NCBI GenBank assembly: GCA_028023455.1
Contig: JAQFVV010000030.1
Coordinates: forward strand, 10,134,876 to 10,198,875
Reading direction: 5' to 3'
Length of the DNA: 64,000 nt
DNA from: Epiperipatus broadwayi
Lineage: Eukaryota > Onychophora > Udeonychophora > Euonychophora > Peripatidae
The position numbers and the translations under genes were made by a program. The notes beneath the pieces were generated by a model. That model did not search any database. It saw only the letters and a program-made list of their open reading frames with translations, and was not told the origin of the DNA. Numbering within the stretch: the first letter of the stretch is position 1; each line of letters starts with the position of its first letter. This document shows positions 36,501 to 49,769 of this stretch, piece after piece.

Positions 36501-39500
36501 TATTGACTTTAATATTTTAAAATCAAAGTCATTTTTGTTTCTAAGTTTTAAGTGCACAAAATCTTTTCTTATAGTAGTTCTGGATTGATAGTGTTATATG
36601 TTAACTGTGTTTGTTATTGGCAATATTGCTAGTTATTTATGATGTGGATTGTTTAGATTTATTTTGAAGTTTTTAAACGATAGTGACAGGGAAGTAGAAA
36701 ATAATGAAACCCTGAATGTCTTATATATAGGATATGTTAAGAAGATAGGAAAATAGCCTATTTTTTATCTTAGTAATTTTATGCAAGTACAGTTAACATA
36801 GCCCTGTGTCTTGTATGTATTTTCCATGGACAATGTTTGATATTTTGTATTTTTTAAATGTTCAATAATTGTTGAATAGATAGCTTGAACATGTTTTCTG
36901 AAGGTATTGGACAAAAAAGTCATACCTATCCTTTTACACTGTTTCCATGTGAGTTATTAAATATACTATTGAGTCTTTATTCTAGTCATTCCTTTATGTC
37001 CTATGCATCGTATCACTATCTTGATTCCAATAGTTATTACATCATGTAGCATAATATTTTCATGAAAGAATAATAATAAATAATTTTGGATTGATGTATT
37101 GTTTTATTCAAAGGAAAGTAAGATAGGTTTTTCTTGTTTGGATTAAGATGAAGTACACATTATATTGAATGTAAATGTTGATAATAAAGTAATAAGGAAT
37201 CATAGTTACTTTTCATATTTTTATCAAATTATTTTTGAGGATAAAAGAAATCACAACTATTCATGATATTTTTTAGTTTTTGATATATTTTGATTATTTA
37301 TAAATCAAAGCATATTTTAAAAGATGAAACATTAAAATGAATAATACAAAGTGTGATGAATACTTATATTTTAGGAACATTTTTTAAAATTATATTTCTC
37401 TTTAAAAAACATGAAACACATATAAGAATTTGAGAGTGGTGCCAAGCAAAATTATTTAGTATAACGTCAACACTATTTTGCTAAATTCAGATTTCATTTA
37501 TTGAATGAATCTTAAAATATATTTTTAATGAATATTATTCTAAATATCATTATTTTTTCTTTGCGTTTACTAAAACCATATTGTTTATTCATTTAAACAG
37601 CAAATGATTTCATTAAAATATAACGTGTATGTCTAGATTAATATTATTTTATAACATGTATGATAAATAATGCATAAGCCAGACTGAAGGCTTACTTACT
37701 TTCTGATTTTTTATAATAGAAATGTGTAATTCAATCTTTCTTTTAATTTAAGTCATTTTCTTTTGTTAGATTTTTGTTTAGTAAAACCTTGTAAATATTG
37801 TATATAGTTTTATTTAATGCAAAGAGGAATAAATTTGTTAAACTTGTTTTTTTATAAATCTCTGTGTTATGTGATTGAATTTATTCACACAAATACATGA
37901 TTAACAGATTCCAAAACAAATATATAATATATTTGCACAGTATAAATATAATTATTCATTTTAATAAATAATAATTATTCAGAATATGATATATTAAGTA
38001 TTTTTTTTTTGCAATAATATTATTATAGTCATAATTGATCACATAATTTAATGCATAAAATGTAATATTCTTGTTGCCACATATTTTCAGATTATATCAT
38101 ATGTTAATATGCCACATGAGAAATAAAAGAATTATATTATTAATATTATTATTATTATCATCATTATTGTTAGTTGTCATAGTATTAAATAGTAGATAGA
38201 CTTAATAGTAATTTAATTAGGAGTAGGAATATTATTCATTATTATTATTGTTTAGGTGTAGTTAGGAATGATACAAAATCCCTTATCATACTGCTTGAAC
38301 AATAATCATATTTTTGCTAAGAAGTTAGAGGATTACCATTAACATTTTGTTCCAAGTGCATTTTTATTCTGAATTTGAATCCTGAGATCAAGATATCTTA
38401 AATCTGTAAAAGAACTTATATTTGAGATAAATATGTTTTTAAAAATCTAAGATTAAAATATTTTAAACTTGCAACAGAATTTATATTTAAGATAAGATAT
38501 TTAAGATTGAAAAGAACCTATATTTGAGATCAAGATATCTTAAGAAATAAAATATTTTGAATTATAAAAAGAACCTTGTACTTTAATAATTATATTTAGT
38601 CATGGTATTAGCTAAAAAAGGAATCATACTGTGGGATGGTTTTCAAAATCCATGACATACGGTGCCGATGCATGTAACCTCAGACTATAAGCCAGCCAGC
38701 ACCTTTATTGTTGGGTTACAATATATGATTTAATATATTGGCATGCTTTCTATTTAATATTTTAAAAGAGAATCCATCTGGATGTTTTATAATTTTGCTA
38801 ATTTTTGAAAAATAAATGATGATTACAAGACTCAGAATTAACATTTTTAGTTTCAGAAGTTTTGAAACAAAGATTTTTGTGAACAAAAAAAGGGAATACT
38901 ATTTTTAGTTTTTTACATGTGTGTTGTTCCTCATTATTACTGCAGCACTGGCCCTTTAGCTGGTTCTCACCTACTATCATCTAGCTACTATGAAATTACT
39001 CATAGCTATTAGCATTACTAGAGTCAATAAAAAAAGGCTGAAGATTCTTTGTCATGTGATTTAGCCTTTAAGCAAGACTCAATTTAGAAATGATAATAAT
39101 TGAATTATTATTCATTCAGACAATCATGAGATGTTTAAGCACTAGAAATAGAAAAATAAGCTTCAATCTATGTACCTTAAGCTCTCGACTCCAATACTTT
39201 TTACCTTTGCATTAACTCATGTAGAACAAGGAAACAATATGGCAAATGATTAATTTGGCTTTTGTTTGTGAATTTTTCTAGATGAATAAAGCTTTGTTTA
39301 TATATTATGTTTATTAAGATATCTAAACTTAATGGTCATACTTCTTTTTTTATTAATTTGTATTATAACTAAATAAAATTCTGATATTAAAAAATTTACA
39401 TGACCTATTATTTTGTCACAGACTGGCCACACTGTAGCACCCATATAAAATAAAACCAGTGATGAAGTTAAATGAATTTTCTAGCAATATTATTTCATGA

Positions 39501-40382
39501 ACACAGCATTACTAATGTTGGAGATTTTTATATATATTCACAGAAGTATCCAAAAATAACCGGAAATTTTATAATTTTTAAATATTATAAAATTTAATCC
39601 CTTTCAAATTACTACCCATTTCATGCAATATACCAGTCTAAGTGTGTTTTTCATTTTTCAAAGTAGTCCAGAAATATTTGCAAAGTCATGCCTTTTAATA
39701 TCTGTCATTCCCCCCCTCCCCCACTCTTTCTAAGTCCACAAAAAAAAAAGAGACGTTTCTTTATTCGGGAGATTTAAAAAAAATCATACAAAGCAAGATC
39801 AAATGAATACATCTGATAGATAAGCTAGATTATGCTAAATTTAATTAAAAAGTATTTCACACTCAAGGCTTTGAGAGATGACACTTTGTGGGGGTGGAGT
39901 GTTGCACTCTTTTCTTTGTCACAAAATAGGATGTTTATGTTTTCCACATCGTATAAATGTTTCAGAACGTCCAGATTAAATGTCTAACTATTATGAACTA
40001 AATTTGAGGAAAAAATTCTATTTGCATCAAAAAAAAAAGTCAGGGTTCTTTTGACTTTGGACTTCAGTTGTGATGCTTTTTAGGGATGTTGTAAATTTAA
40101 CATTTCAATTAAACCACTCATAAACTTGTGTTTTCATAAGATCAACTTTCTTGTAATCTCTTTTCAACATAACATTTTTTTTCCTTGTCATTTTCTGTAA
40201 ATGAAAACAAAATTTCACATTGTCGAACTTTTCAGCCATTATAAAAAAAATTAACAAAAATGTAAAATGCACTTTACAAAAGAATGTATTACATGACCCA
40301 ATGATTTCACATGGTGATGTCATTTGGAAGATTGATGAAGGATGTCTGCAAGGAGTATATAACAGCTGAAACATCACATAAT
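33509..40382. other. FMO intron 2, long AT-rich stretch
   Basis: Nearly 7 kb with no exon, RNA gene or recognisable element. It contains poly-T and poly-A runs, ATT/TTA microsatellites (around 38140-38165) and a C-rich run near 39710. Short reading frames here (35652-35843, 38798-38980, 40105-40377) show no family resemblance. Confidence 0.6.
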
Positions 40383-40534
40383 TACCATCTCTTATGCTAG
40401 CACATAACTGTTATTAAACAGACAAAACTCTCCATACAGTAGTGCCACCCTGTGCCAACCAGAATAATCAATGGAAGCCGGAAGGTTTGTACATAAAATT
40501 CCCTACTGTATGGAGAGTTTTGCCTGTTTAATAA
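40383..40534. mobile_element. Family B fragment forming a 32-bp hairpin
   Basis: The family-B edge (GGCAAAACTCTCCATACAG type) at 40411-40442 recurs inverted at 40503-40534. The hammerhead part is deleted. Confidence 0.7.
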
Positions 40535-41251
40535 CAACTGAAACATACACTGCAACAGGCGTATAAACCAGAGAATGATACAAATTATTTTGGGGTTCCT
40601 CTTCATATAAATAAATATATGCCTAGAAAGCTAAATATTTAATCTTTATATCAATTTGCAAAATTTTTCAACTTATATAAACTGACACACTAAACTATGA
40701 CCAGAAATAAGACCAGATATATACTTTTACAAAATATGTACATATTTAACATCTCACTAAAGGAAATACATATATAAAAAACAGCTGTTTTTAATATTTC
40801 AAATAGAGGATTAGTTTTTTTCAGAAAATAGCACCAAATGATTGTTTTCGAAAACTAAACATTAAAATCATTTTCATTTGCATATTTCATAAAATAAAAT
40901 CCTATAAGGAGAGTTTAAATCAATCACAACAGATCAGCAGTTGATTTGAAAACCAGTCTTCTGATTGAAATATTAAAATCAGTTATATAGATAAGTACTT
41001 GGATTTTGTTTTTTTAAATCTATGTACATATATATATACACACACATAAACTGTTAAGTTATCAATTTTAAGTCGTGTTTAATCACTTTTATTTTTTATA
41101 ATGAAAAGCATATGAGTAATAATGTTTAATAAATAATTTGTAAACCAATAGATTGTTTTCTGCTAATTGCTGAAATAAAAAATAAGTTAATGGAAAAAAA
41201 AAACACATTTAAAATTTATTTTAAAGGAGTTGAAGTAAAATTTTAACTTAC
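40535..41251. other. FMO intron 2 before exon 2 donor, nothing recognised
   Basis: AT-rich sequence with no identifiable feature. Confidence 0.6.
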
Positions 41252-41390
41252 TTTGATACATTTAAGAATGTTAAAATGTTCTGCATAATTTTGCAGATAC
41301 TGACACACTTCTTTATGAGTGACAAATGATGGTTTACCTTTCCAAAACGGGAAATCAGGGAAGCTCATTAATTCTTTTGGCAAATTAGAT
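41252..41390 (-). CDS. FMO exon 2 (residues 71-117)
   Basis: The exon starts after TTTTAG and ends before GTAAGT. It completes Arg71 and adds 46 codons. It continues the family block NLRSNLPKELMSFPDFPF, which matches the usual FMO pattern NLR-x-NLPKE-x-M-x-FPDFPF, followed by a THKEVCQYLQNYAEHF helix that is also typical. The exon ends in phase 0. The match across the exon 1/exon 2 junction argues that no exon is missing in the 22-kb first intron. It lies about 430 bp from the left edge of the large palindromic retroelement complex at 41.8 kb. Confidence 0.92.
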
Positions 41391-41794
41391 CTAAAATAGA
41401 AAATCAATTTGATCATTAACTAAAGATTCAGTTTTAAGAAAACAACTTAACTCTATGATGAAGCACTTCAAAAATATAACTTCTACACATGTATAAAGAT
41501 TGAGTGCTTAAGCATAATGATATTTAGTGTAATAATGTGATTATTGGATCAATCCTTAGTGAAGAAGAAAAAATGGCTGTGTGGTTAATTGAATAAAGCT
41601 ACCGTGCTCAGTTAATTACTTGAGCATTTAAACAATGCATTTGATTTTCTTCTCTCTTCCTATGAGAAATTAATCAGAATTTTTTTAAGTATGCTTTTTA
41701 ATATTTGTTAAATATGCAATATATAAAAACTTAACTATATTTGGATACTGCTGTGTCCAGCGGCACTCTATTGCCTGCTGGATTGCATATATAT

Positions 41795-41818
41795 ATATAT
41801 ATATATAAAACACAAATA
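41795..41818 (+). repeat. 24-bp direct repeat flanking the retroelement complex (left)
   Basis: The sequence ends TATAAAACACAAATA and is identical to 52211-52234 immediately right of the complex. It is far longer than the 4-6 bp duplication expected for an LTR element, and part of it is microsatellite. Confidence 0.8.
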
Positions 41819-41820
41819 AG

Positions 41821-42763
41821 ATGAGCCAGATGATGAAAGAGATGAAGGAGGGTAGAGAGGAACTCATTAGGGAGATCCGGAAACTAGCGAAGGAAAGACC
41901 GGAGAGCCAGAGGAGGAACAGGGTAGAGAGGGAACAAAAATCGCCGAAGTGGAAAATGAAATAACCTCGATGAAAGTAAAGATCAGCACGGCCAAGGCCG
42001 AAATAGAAGAGGCGAAAATGGAAGCAAAAACAGCAAAGGCAGGGCTGGAAGACATCGTACAAAAGGTGGACGCGATGGACAGAAGAATAGAGGGAATCGA
42101 GCCACAGCGGAACACACCGAAAAAATCACGACCGAACGACTGGAGGAGTTGGAGAAAAGAGTCGAACGGGAAATAAGTAAACGGGAGCCAAGCCAGTCGT
42201 GGGCCGAGAGACAAATCAAAATCGAAACCTTCCGGGCAGGCGAGAACGAGAACCCCATGGACCACGTAGAAGCGTACGGAGCCTGTTTTCGAACCCTCTA
42301 AACCAGAACATGACAGAATTAATATTGCCAGCACGTACTTGCAAGGACCGCTCGGGATTGGTGGCGGACGATTGAATTTAAACCTCGATCATTCGTAGAG
42401 TATCGTGAGGAGATACTACGGAGTTTCTGGAACGCCACCAGGCAAGAAGGGATATACTTCCACATTACCAACGAGAAGTACGGCTCCAAACCAGGCGAGA
42501 CTATAACCCAATTTTACTACAGGCAGGTGGCCGGTCTCCAACAGCTGCCAGCATACCATATGACAGAAGAGCAGATCGTCTCGATCGTCAGACATAACAT
42601 GCCGACGGACATCAGGCGGATGATGATAAGCCGGGACGACAAGGGCATCCACGAGATGGGAAACGCCATCGCAAGATTCGAGCGAGCAGAAGGAAGGGGG
42701 AGGCAGATAGAGAGGCCCAGACCAGAACTAGAAAGGAGGAAACTACCACCAGACCGATACTAA
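41821..42763 (+). pseudogene. gag copy, 5' truncated and frameshifted
   Basis: It is nearly identical in nucleotide sequence to the intact gag at 49769-48708, but with at least five single-base deletions in homopolymers. Examples are GGG to GG in the early coiled coil, GG to G before the AAAAAATCACG run, AAA to AA before GCGTACGG, and two GG to G losses further on. Only the last 78 codons (42527-42763) remain open in the original frame. Confidence 0.85.
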
Positions 42764-45497
42764 AAAAAAAAAAAAGAAGAACGCTGCCGGACCCGGACTC
42801 GTAACAGGAGCATGATTACTGGAGTACCATTAATAAACCAACTAGTACTGTAGGAGAACGACCTCGGACCGGAAGAAACAAAAAATGTCGCATCGCACCA
42901 CACACAAACAAGGGGGGAAGGGGGGTCAATAAACCATCGTTTCATTTAAACCAGTAACTAACGCAAGAAAACTATTCACGTTAAATAAGTCAGTATTTCG
43001 AAGCCATCTTCCCGAAAGCCATTTAGATCAAGGAACATCGCCCGCCGTCAACTAAAATGTAGTAATCCCAGAAAAAAAAAACACGAAGACTAACTAGAGG
43101 AAAAGAGAGCCGGATCACGAAAAGTACACGATCACTGTTCCTTCCCTCACTATTTACCATTGTGCTAGGAGGTACAGAGCTCGGATATTTCGTATATTTA
43201 TGTTCTAGATTGTTCGCTACCTCCTACTTGTCGTTTTTCTGCAGAGGGGACGTCGGAAAGGTCCATCCCCCTGCCTCCCATTAGATAGGCCGTAAGGAAA
43301 GGCCCATATAGAGTCGTAACCTTGCATCGCGGGACCTCGGAAATGTCCATCCCCATGCCACCCTTCCGCCCGGGTGCCTGTACCAGATTGGGTAAGATAT
43401 ACCAATTATGGCACGCCGAGCTGAGTTCGTAGAGATCGAATCCGAGCCTGACCACATAACCTGCCAATGTGTTTTCTTTACGTGAGGGAAAGTCGAACCA
43501 CAGGAAGTGGCCCAGAGTAAACGGGGAAAAGTCGTGAAGTACGGTGTAAGAAAAAAAAATTAAAAGTGCGAAACCTCGCATTTTGATTTTTTTAGACGGA
43601 GCGCGGGGATATGTAACGAGACAGCGTTACATCAATATTAAATCTAGGATACATCGATAAACACACACACACCAGCAAGCAACATAAAACACTCGTAACT
43701 TTATTTTCGTAATTAGTAATAGTTTTCTTTCTCTCATAAATACATTTATAAAACACATTGATAAAATGCAGACGGTAAAACGTCTAATTAAATGATTAAA
43801 GCCTTTAGATAATAAAAATAATAACAAAAAATAATTTGCTCTCCTAAATAATAAAATATAATATGCACTCCTAAAATAATAAAAATAATTATCAATCAAA
43901 ATCACCACGGGGAATTAAAAAATGTTTATTTTAGAAATATAATTTTAACTAGAATAAAACTTATAGAAAAGATTTGAGGAAAAGATAAATGCTCGACTTC
44001 TAAATGTAAAATAACTTGTATTGTTCTAGTAAAACACACGCACACACGCATGCCTTCGAGGTGTGAAGGAATAAGGTTGGTTGAGTGAGATTGCAAAATG
44101 AGATTGTCCCAAAATAAATATTGCCTTTAGCACAAAGAGTGAGTGAGCAGGTACCTCAAACGCGGACCTGAACGACAACTCCAAGAACAGGGAACTATGG
44201 GGGTAGATTGGATCCCAAGATATGGATCAACCTTTATAAATACTAGTCAAAACCTATTCAAAGATTATTTTGGAAATAATTTGGTTAAATTGGTTGAATG
44301 CAGTTCGATTCGATTCATTTCGATTGATACATTCTCATTATTGTGTTTTTTTATTTTCCAATTCTCAGTACGCTGAATTACCACCTGCTCATTTATTCCG
44401 ATGCTTATGCTTTTATTTAAAATTAGAATTGTTCTGAATTAGCTTGGTTATTCCTCAATATTTAAAATGATCATCATGAAATTAATACCAAGAGCGTCGA
44501 CTGTCATGAGGGGCTAATAAACCCTTCAGTGACTGATCGGCGCTCCGCTACTGAAATATCTCCGAAGCTATGAAATTCTGATAACATCGTCGTGTTAAGT
44601 GAATGCTCCTAATAAAAGAAATGTTCCGTGAAACACCCAAACTCGTCCAGACCAATCGACCTTCGTTGCAACCAAGACAAATCCTAGGTAAATATGTTTT
44701 TTATTCTGTTCACTCACTCAATTAATAAACTCGTAAGGCAATCTCGTAATTAACCAACATAAATTTACTCAAATAAATCTTAAGACTTTCCTCGTCATGA
44801 TAGTTTATCTTTGTTACTGAACTTTGTAAACATGAACTTTGAACTTAAGTGAAGCTAAGGAAAGATTATATATTTATCAAATAGAAAGGAACTTTCTCGT
44901 TATTCAAATTGTGTTATGAATACTTATGGTTCTCTGTGGGCGTGAATGTATGTGCGCGTGTGTAATAAATCAATTAATAATGTTTTGTAATAAATCAATT
45001 AATAATGTTTTGTAATAAATCAATTAATAATGTTTTCTTTTCATATTTAATAAACTTGTTCAATATCTAATCAAGTCGAGCATATCTCAAATCTTTTCAC
45101 ACACAATCAAAACCGTAGTTATTTATTCTTTGATAACTTATCTTTGAAGTAGATTTAGTTAATTTTAATTTTCATTTAGTTATTTTATTAATTATGTCAC
45201 CATCGTGCCGTAAGTCACGATGTTTCTTATTTCACCTTAGTTAAGATAGATTTAAGAGCGGGCGGGTCTATAATCAAAGTAAACGTCAATAAATTATGTT
45301 ATATACAATAAAGCGGGGGGATGAACTTGTAAGCCTTGTGTTCGGGGCGTAAGCGAACAACCTCATAGGTCAGTGATAACCAATAAACGATCTTTATGCC
45401 GTGATCGACTTAGTAGAAAACCTTGCTGATTTTAATTAGCGGACAATGCGTCTTCTCCGGGAGGAGTCATTTTAGAAACAAACATGTAACAACCTTG

Positions 45498-45515
45498 ACG
45501 ACACTCTTCCGATCT
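45498..45515 (+). other. Possible Illumina adapter remnant
   Basis: The 18 bases match the 3' end of the standard Illumina adapter (ACGACGCTCTTCCGATCT) at 17 positions. Both other LTR copies have an unrelated, shorter sequence here (GAGACACC...TTGG in the same sense), so this segment is a local replacement in an otherwise closely matching LTR. Confidence 0.55.
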
Positions 45516-45723
45516 GTCCATGCTGGGAGTTTTGAGCTAGTGGGTGGGATTAGACTTCGAAATCGTTTTGACATGATGTAAGGTGATGCGAGTAGTTAAA
45601 ATCAACTTAAATAATCGTATCTGGCGCCCCCTTATGTGGATCGTGAATAACTGTCGATGTAAGAAAAAAAATAAAGCCTTACGCTATGTCATGTTTGTTT
45701 CGAAGCCCGTAATCTCGCGGGTG

Positions 45724-47837
45724 TATCCCCCGAGATTACGGGCTTCGAAACAAACATGACATAGCGTAAGGCTTTATTTTTTTTCTTACATCGACAGTTA
45801 TTCACGATCCACATAAGGGGGCGCCAGATACGATTATTTAAGTTGATTTTAACTACTCGCATCACCTTACATCATGTCAAAACGATTTCGAAGTCTAATC
45901 CCACCCACTAGCTCAAAACTCCCAGCATGGACCAATAAGGTGTCTCAAGGTTGTTACATGATTGTTTCTAGAATGACTCCTCCCGGAGAAGACGCGATGT
46001 CCGCTAATTAAAATCAGCAAGGTTTTCTACTAAGTCGATCACGGCATAAAGATCGTTTATTGGTTATCACTGACCTATGAGGTTGTTCGCTTACGCCCCG
46101 AACACAAGGCTTACAAGTTCATCCCCCCGCTTTATTGTATATAACATAATTTATTGACGTTTACTTTGATTATAGACCCGCCCGCTCTTAAATCTATCTT
46201 AACTAAGGTGAAATAAGAAACATCGTGACTTACGGCACGATGGTGACATAATTAATAAAATAACTAAATGAAAATTAAAATTAACTAAATCTACTTCAAA
46301 GATAAGTTATCAAAGAATAAATAACTACGGTTTTGATTGTGTGTGAAAAGATTTGAGATATGCTCGACTTGATTAGATATTGAACAAGTTTATTAAATAT
46401 GAAAAGAAAACATTATTAATTGATTTATTACAAAACATTATTAATTGATTTATTACAAAACATTATTAATTGATTTATTACACACGCGCACATACATTCA
46501 CGCCCACAGAGAACCATAAGTATTCATAACACAATTTGAATAACGAGAAAGTTCCTTTCTATTTGATAAATATATAATCTTTCCTTAGCTTCACTTAAGT
46601 TCAAAGTTCATGTTTACAAAGTTCAGTAACAAAGATAAACTATCATGACGAGGAAAGTCTTAAGATTTATTTGAGTAAATTTATGTTGGTTAATTACGAG
46701 ATTGCCTTACGAGTTTATTAATTGAGTGAGTGAACAGAATAAAAAAACATATTTACCTAGGATTTGTCTTGGTTGCAACGAAGGTCGATTGGTCTGGACG
46801 AGTTTGGGTGTTTCACGGAACATTTCTTTTATTAGGAGCATTCACTTAACACGACGATGTTATCAGAATTTCATAGCTTCGGAGATATTTCAGTAGCGGA
46901 GCGCCGATCAGTCACTGAAGGGTTTATTAGCCCCTCATGACAGTCGACGCTCTTGGTATTAATTTCATGATGATCATTTTAAATATTGAGGAATAACCAA
47001 GCTAATTCAGAACAATTCTAATTTTAAATAAAAGCATAAGCATCGGAATAAATGAGCAGGTGGTAATTCAGCGTACTGAGAATTGGAAAATAAAAAAAAA
47101 ACACAATAATGAGAATGTATCAATCGAACTGAATCGAATCGAACTGCATTCAACCAATTTAACCAAATTCTTTCCAAAATTAATCATTGAATAGGTTTTG
47201 ACTAGTATTTATAAAGGTTGATCCATATCTTGGGATCCAATCTACCCCCATAGTTCCCTGTTCTTGGAGTTGTCGTTCAGGTCCGCGTTTGAGGTACCTG
47301 CTCACTCACTCTTTGTGCTAAAGGCAATATTTATTTTGGGACAATCTCATTTTGCAATCTCACTCAACCAACCTTATTCCTTCACACCTCGAAGGCATGC
47401 GTGTGTGCGTGTGTTTTACTAGAACAATACAAGTTATTTTACATTTAGAAGTCGAGCATTTATCTTTTCCTCAAATCTTTTCTATAAGTTTTATTCTAGT
47501 TAAAATTATATTTCTAAAATAAACATTTTTTTAATTCCCCGTGGTGATTTTGATTGATAATTATTTTTATTATTTTAGGAGTGCATATTATATTTTATTA
47601 TTTAGGAAAGCAAATTATTTTTTGTTATTATTTTTATTATCTAAAGGCTTTAATCATTTAATTAGACGTTTTACCGTCTGCATTTTATCAATGTGTTTTA
47701 TAAATGTATTTATGAGAGAAAGAAAACTATTACTAATTACGAAAATAAAGTTACGAGTGTTTTATGTTGCTTGCTGGTGTGTGTGTGTTTATCGATGTAT
47801 CCTAGATTTAATATTGATGTAACGCTGTCTCGTTACA
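45724..47837 (-). repeat. 3' LTR of the gag-only element, end-truncated
   Basis: It matches the 5' LTR closely but has three 25-bp tandem units and lacks the last ~20 bp (the CGGTTACA end). There it meets the inverted copy through a 6-10 bp junction around 45718-45724. Confidence 0.9.
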
Positions 47838-48707
47838 TATCCCCGCGCTCCGTCTAAAAAAAAATCAAAATGCGAGGTTTCGCACTTTTAATTTTTTTTT
47901 TTTTCTTACACCGTACTTCACGACTTTCCCCCGTTTACTCCGGGCCACTTCCTGTGGTTCGACTTTCCCTCACGTAAAGAAAACACATTGGCAGGTTATG
48001 TGGTCAGGCTCGGATTCGATCTCTACGAACTCAGCTCGGCGTGCCATAATTGGTATATCTTACCCAATCTGGTACAGGCACCCGGGCGGAAGGGTGGCAT
48101 GGGGATGGACATTTCCGAGGTCCCGCGATGCAAGGTTACGACTCTATATGGGCCTTTCCTTACGGCCTATCTAATGGGAGGCAGGGGGATGGACCTTTCC
48201 GACGTCCCCTCTGCAGAAAAACGACAAGTAGGAGGTAGCGAACAATCTAGAACATAAATATACGAAATATCCGAGCTCTGTACCTCCTAGCACAATGGTA
48301 AATAGTGAGGGAAGGAACAGTGATCGTGTACTTTTCGTGATCCGGCTCTCTTTTCCTCTAGTTAGTCTTCGTGTTTTGTTTTTTTTTTTTTTCTTGGATT
48401 ACTACATTTTAGTTGACGGCGGGCGATGTTCCTTGATCTAAATGGCTTTCGGGAAGATGGCTTCGAAATACTGACTTATTTAACGTGAATAGTTTTCTTG
48501 CGTTAGTTACTGGTTTAAATGAAACGATGGTTTATTGACCCCCCCTTCCCCCCTTGTTTGTGTGTGGTGCGATGCGACATATTTGTTTCTTCCGGTCCGA
48601 GGTCGTTCTCCTACAGTACTAGTTGGTTTATTAATGGTACTCCAGTAATCATGCTCCTGTTACGAGTCCGGGTCCGGCAGCGTTCTTTTTTTTTTTTTTT
48701 TCTTTTT
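47838..48707 (-). other. Non-coding internal region between gag and 3' LTR
   Basis: About 870 bp where pol would lie in an autonomous element. Only short overlapping frames occur on either strand (for example 47988-48257 and 48819-49055, on the opposite strand to gag), with no pol motifs. A G-rich GGAGCGCGGGGATA tract next to the LTR is a candidate polypurine tract. The region may carry packaging signals. Confidence 0.6.
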
Positions 48708-49769
48708 TTAGTATCGGTCTGGTGGTAGTTTCCTCCTTTCTAGTTCTGGTCTGGGCCTCTCTATCTGCCTCCCCCTTCCTTCTGCTCGCTCGAATCTTGC
48801 GATGGCGTTTCCCATCTCGTGGATGCCCTTGTCGTCCCGGCTTATCATCATCCGCCTGATGTCCGTCGGCATGTTATGTCTGACGATCGAGACGATCTGC
48901 TCTTCTGTCATATGGTATGCTGGCAGCTGTTGGAGACCGGCCACCTGCCTGTAGTAAAATTGGGTTATAGTCTCGCCTGGTTTGGAGCCGTACTTCTCGT
49001 TGGTAATGTGGAAGTATATCCCTTCTTGCCTGGTGGCGTTCCAGAAACTCCGTAGTATCTCCTCACGATACTCTACGAATGATCGAGGTTTAAATTCAAT
49101 CGTCCGCCACCAATCCCGAGCCGGTCCTTGCAAGTACGTGCTGGCAATATTAATTCTGTCATGTTCTGGTTTAGAGGGTTCCGAAAACAGGCTCCGTACG
49201 CTTTCTACGTGGTCCATGGGGTTCTCGTTCTCGCCTGCCCGGAAGGTTTCGATTTTGATTTGTCTCTCGGCCCACGACTGGCTTGGCTCCCGTTTACTTA
49301 TTTCCCGTTCGACTCTTTTCTCCAACTCCTCCAGTCGTTCGGTCGTGATTTTTTCCGGTGTGTTCCGCTGTGGCTCGATTCCCTCTATTCTTCTGTCCAT
49401 CGCGTCCACCTTTTGTACGATGTCTTCCAGCCCTGCCTTTGCTGTTTTTGCTTCCATTTTCGCCTCTTCTATTTCGGCCTTGGCCGTGCTGATCTCTACT
49501 TTCATCGAGGTTATTTCATTTTCCACTTCGGCGATTTTTGTTCCCTCTCTACCCTGTTCCTCCTCTGGCTCTCCGGTCTTTCCCTTCGCTAGTTTCCGGA
49601 TCTCCCTAATGAGTTCCTCTCTACCCTCCTTCATCTCTTTCATCATCTGGGTCATCATTCTTATCAATATTTTTGTATCTGATTCGGCCTCCTCTTTCAC
49701 TTCGGCCTTCTTGAATGTTATGGGGCTTTCCCCTGTCTCCTCCCACGTGATTTCCATATTGTTATCCAT
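48708..49769 (-). CDS. Gag-like protein of a non-autonomous LTR element
   Basis: It has 353 codons with an intact frame. The N terminus is acidic. Residues about 35-160 are rich in E, K, M and L in heptad-like spacing, a probable coiled coil. Residues about 165-330 resemble a retrotransposon Gag capsid domain, with LQGPARDWW at 213-221, F-x-EYREE-x-L-x-SFW at 231-243, and GETITQFYYRQV at 265-276. The C terminus is basic (R/P/E-rich), and no CCHC zinc knuckle is present. The start is the first ATG after the LTR/PBS leader. It should form particles that package the element RNA, with pol supplied in trans by a relative. Base composition is far less AT-rich than the flanks. Confidence 0.8.
   Translation of the reverse strand: MDNNMEITWEETGESPITFKKAEVKEEAESDTKILIRMMTQMMKEMKEGREELIREIRKLAKGKTGEPEEEQGREGTKIAEVENEITSMKVEISTAKAEIEEAKMEAKTAKAGLEDIVQKVDAMDRRIEGIEPQRNTPEKITTERLEELEKRVEREISKREPSQSWAERQIKIETFRAGENENPMDHVESVRSLFSEPSKPEHDRINIASTYLQGPARDWWRTIEFKPRSFVEYREEILRSFWNATRQEGIYFHITNEKYGSKPGETITQFYYRQVAGLQQLPAYHMTEEQIVSIVRHNMPTDIRRMMISRDDKGIHEMGNAIARFERAEGRGRQIERPRPELERRKLPPDRY

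Larger units (their letters stand above)
41819..45719 (+). mobile_element. Partial inverted copy of the gag-only LTR element
   Basis: This is the mirror image of 45724-49640. It starts inside gag, continues through the 3' internal region (42764-43611) and ends with an LTR (43612-45719) lacking its last ~20 bp. The 5' LTR and the first ~40 gag codons are absent. It carries the same three copies of the 25-bp LTR repeat as the adjacent LTR. Several one-base losses in G or A runs relative to the other arm suggest sequencing or assembly error rather than age. Confidence 0.85.

Noticed and set aside
43627-43908. 93-codon frame repeated in each LTR (43627-43908, 47541-47822, 51914-52195)
   Set aside because: It recurs only because the LTR recurs. 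It is Phe/Leu/Tyr-rich translation of AT-rich LTR sequence, antisense to the element, with no known domain.
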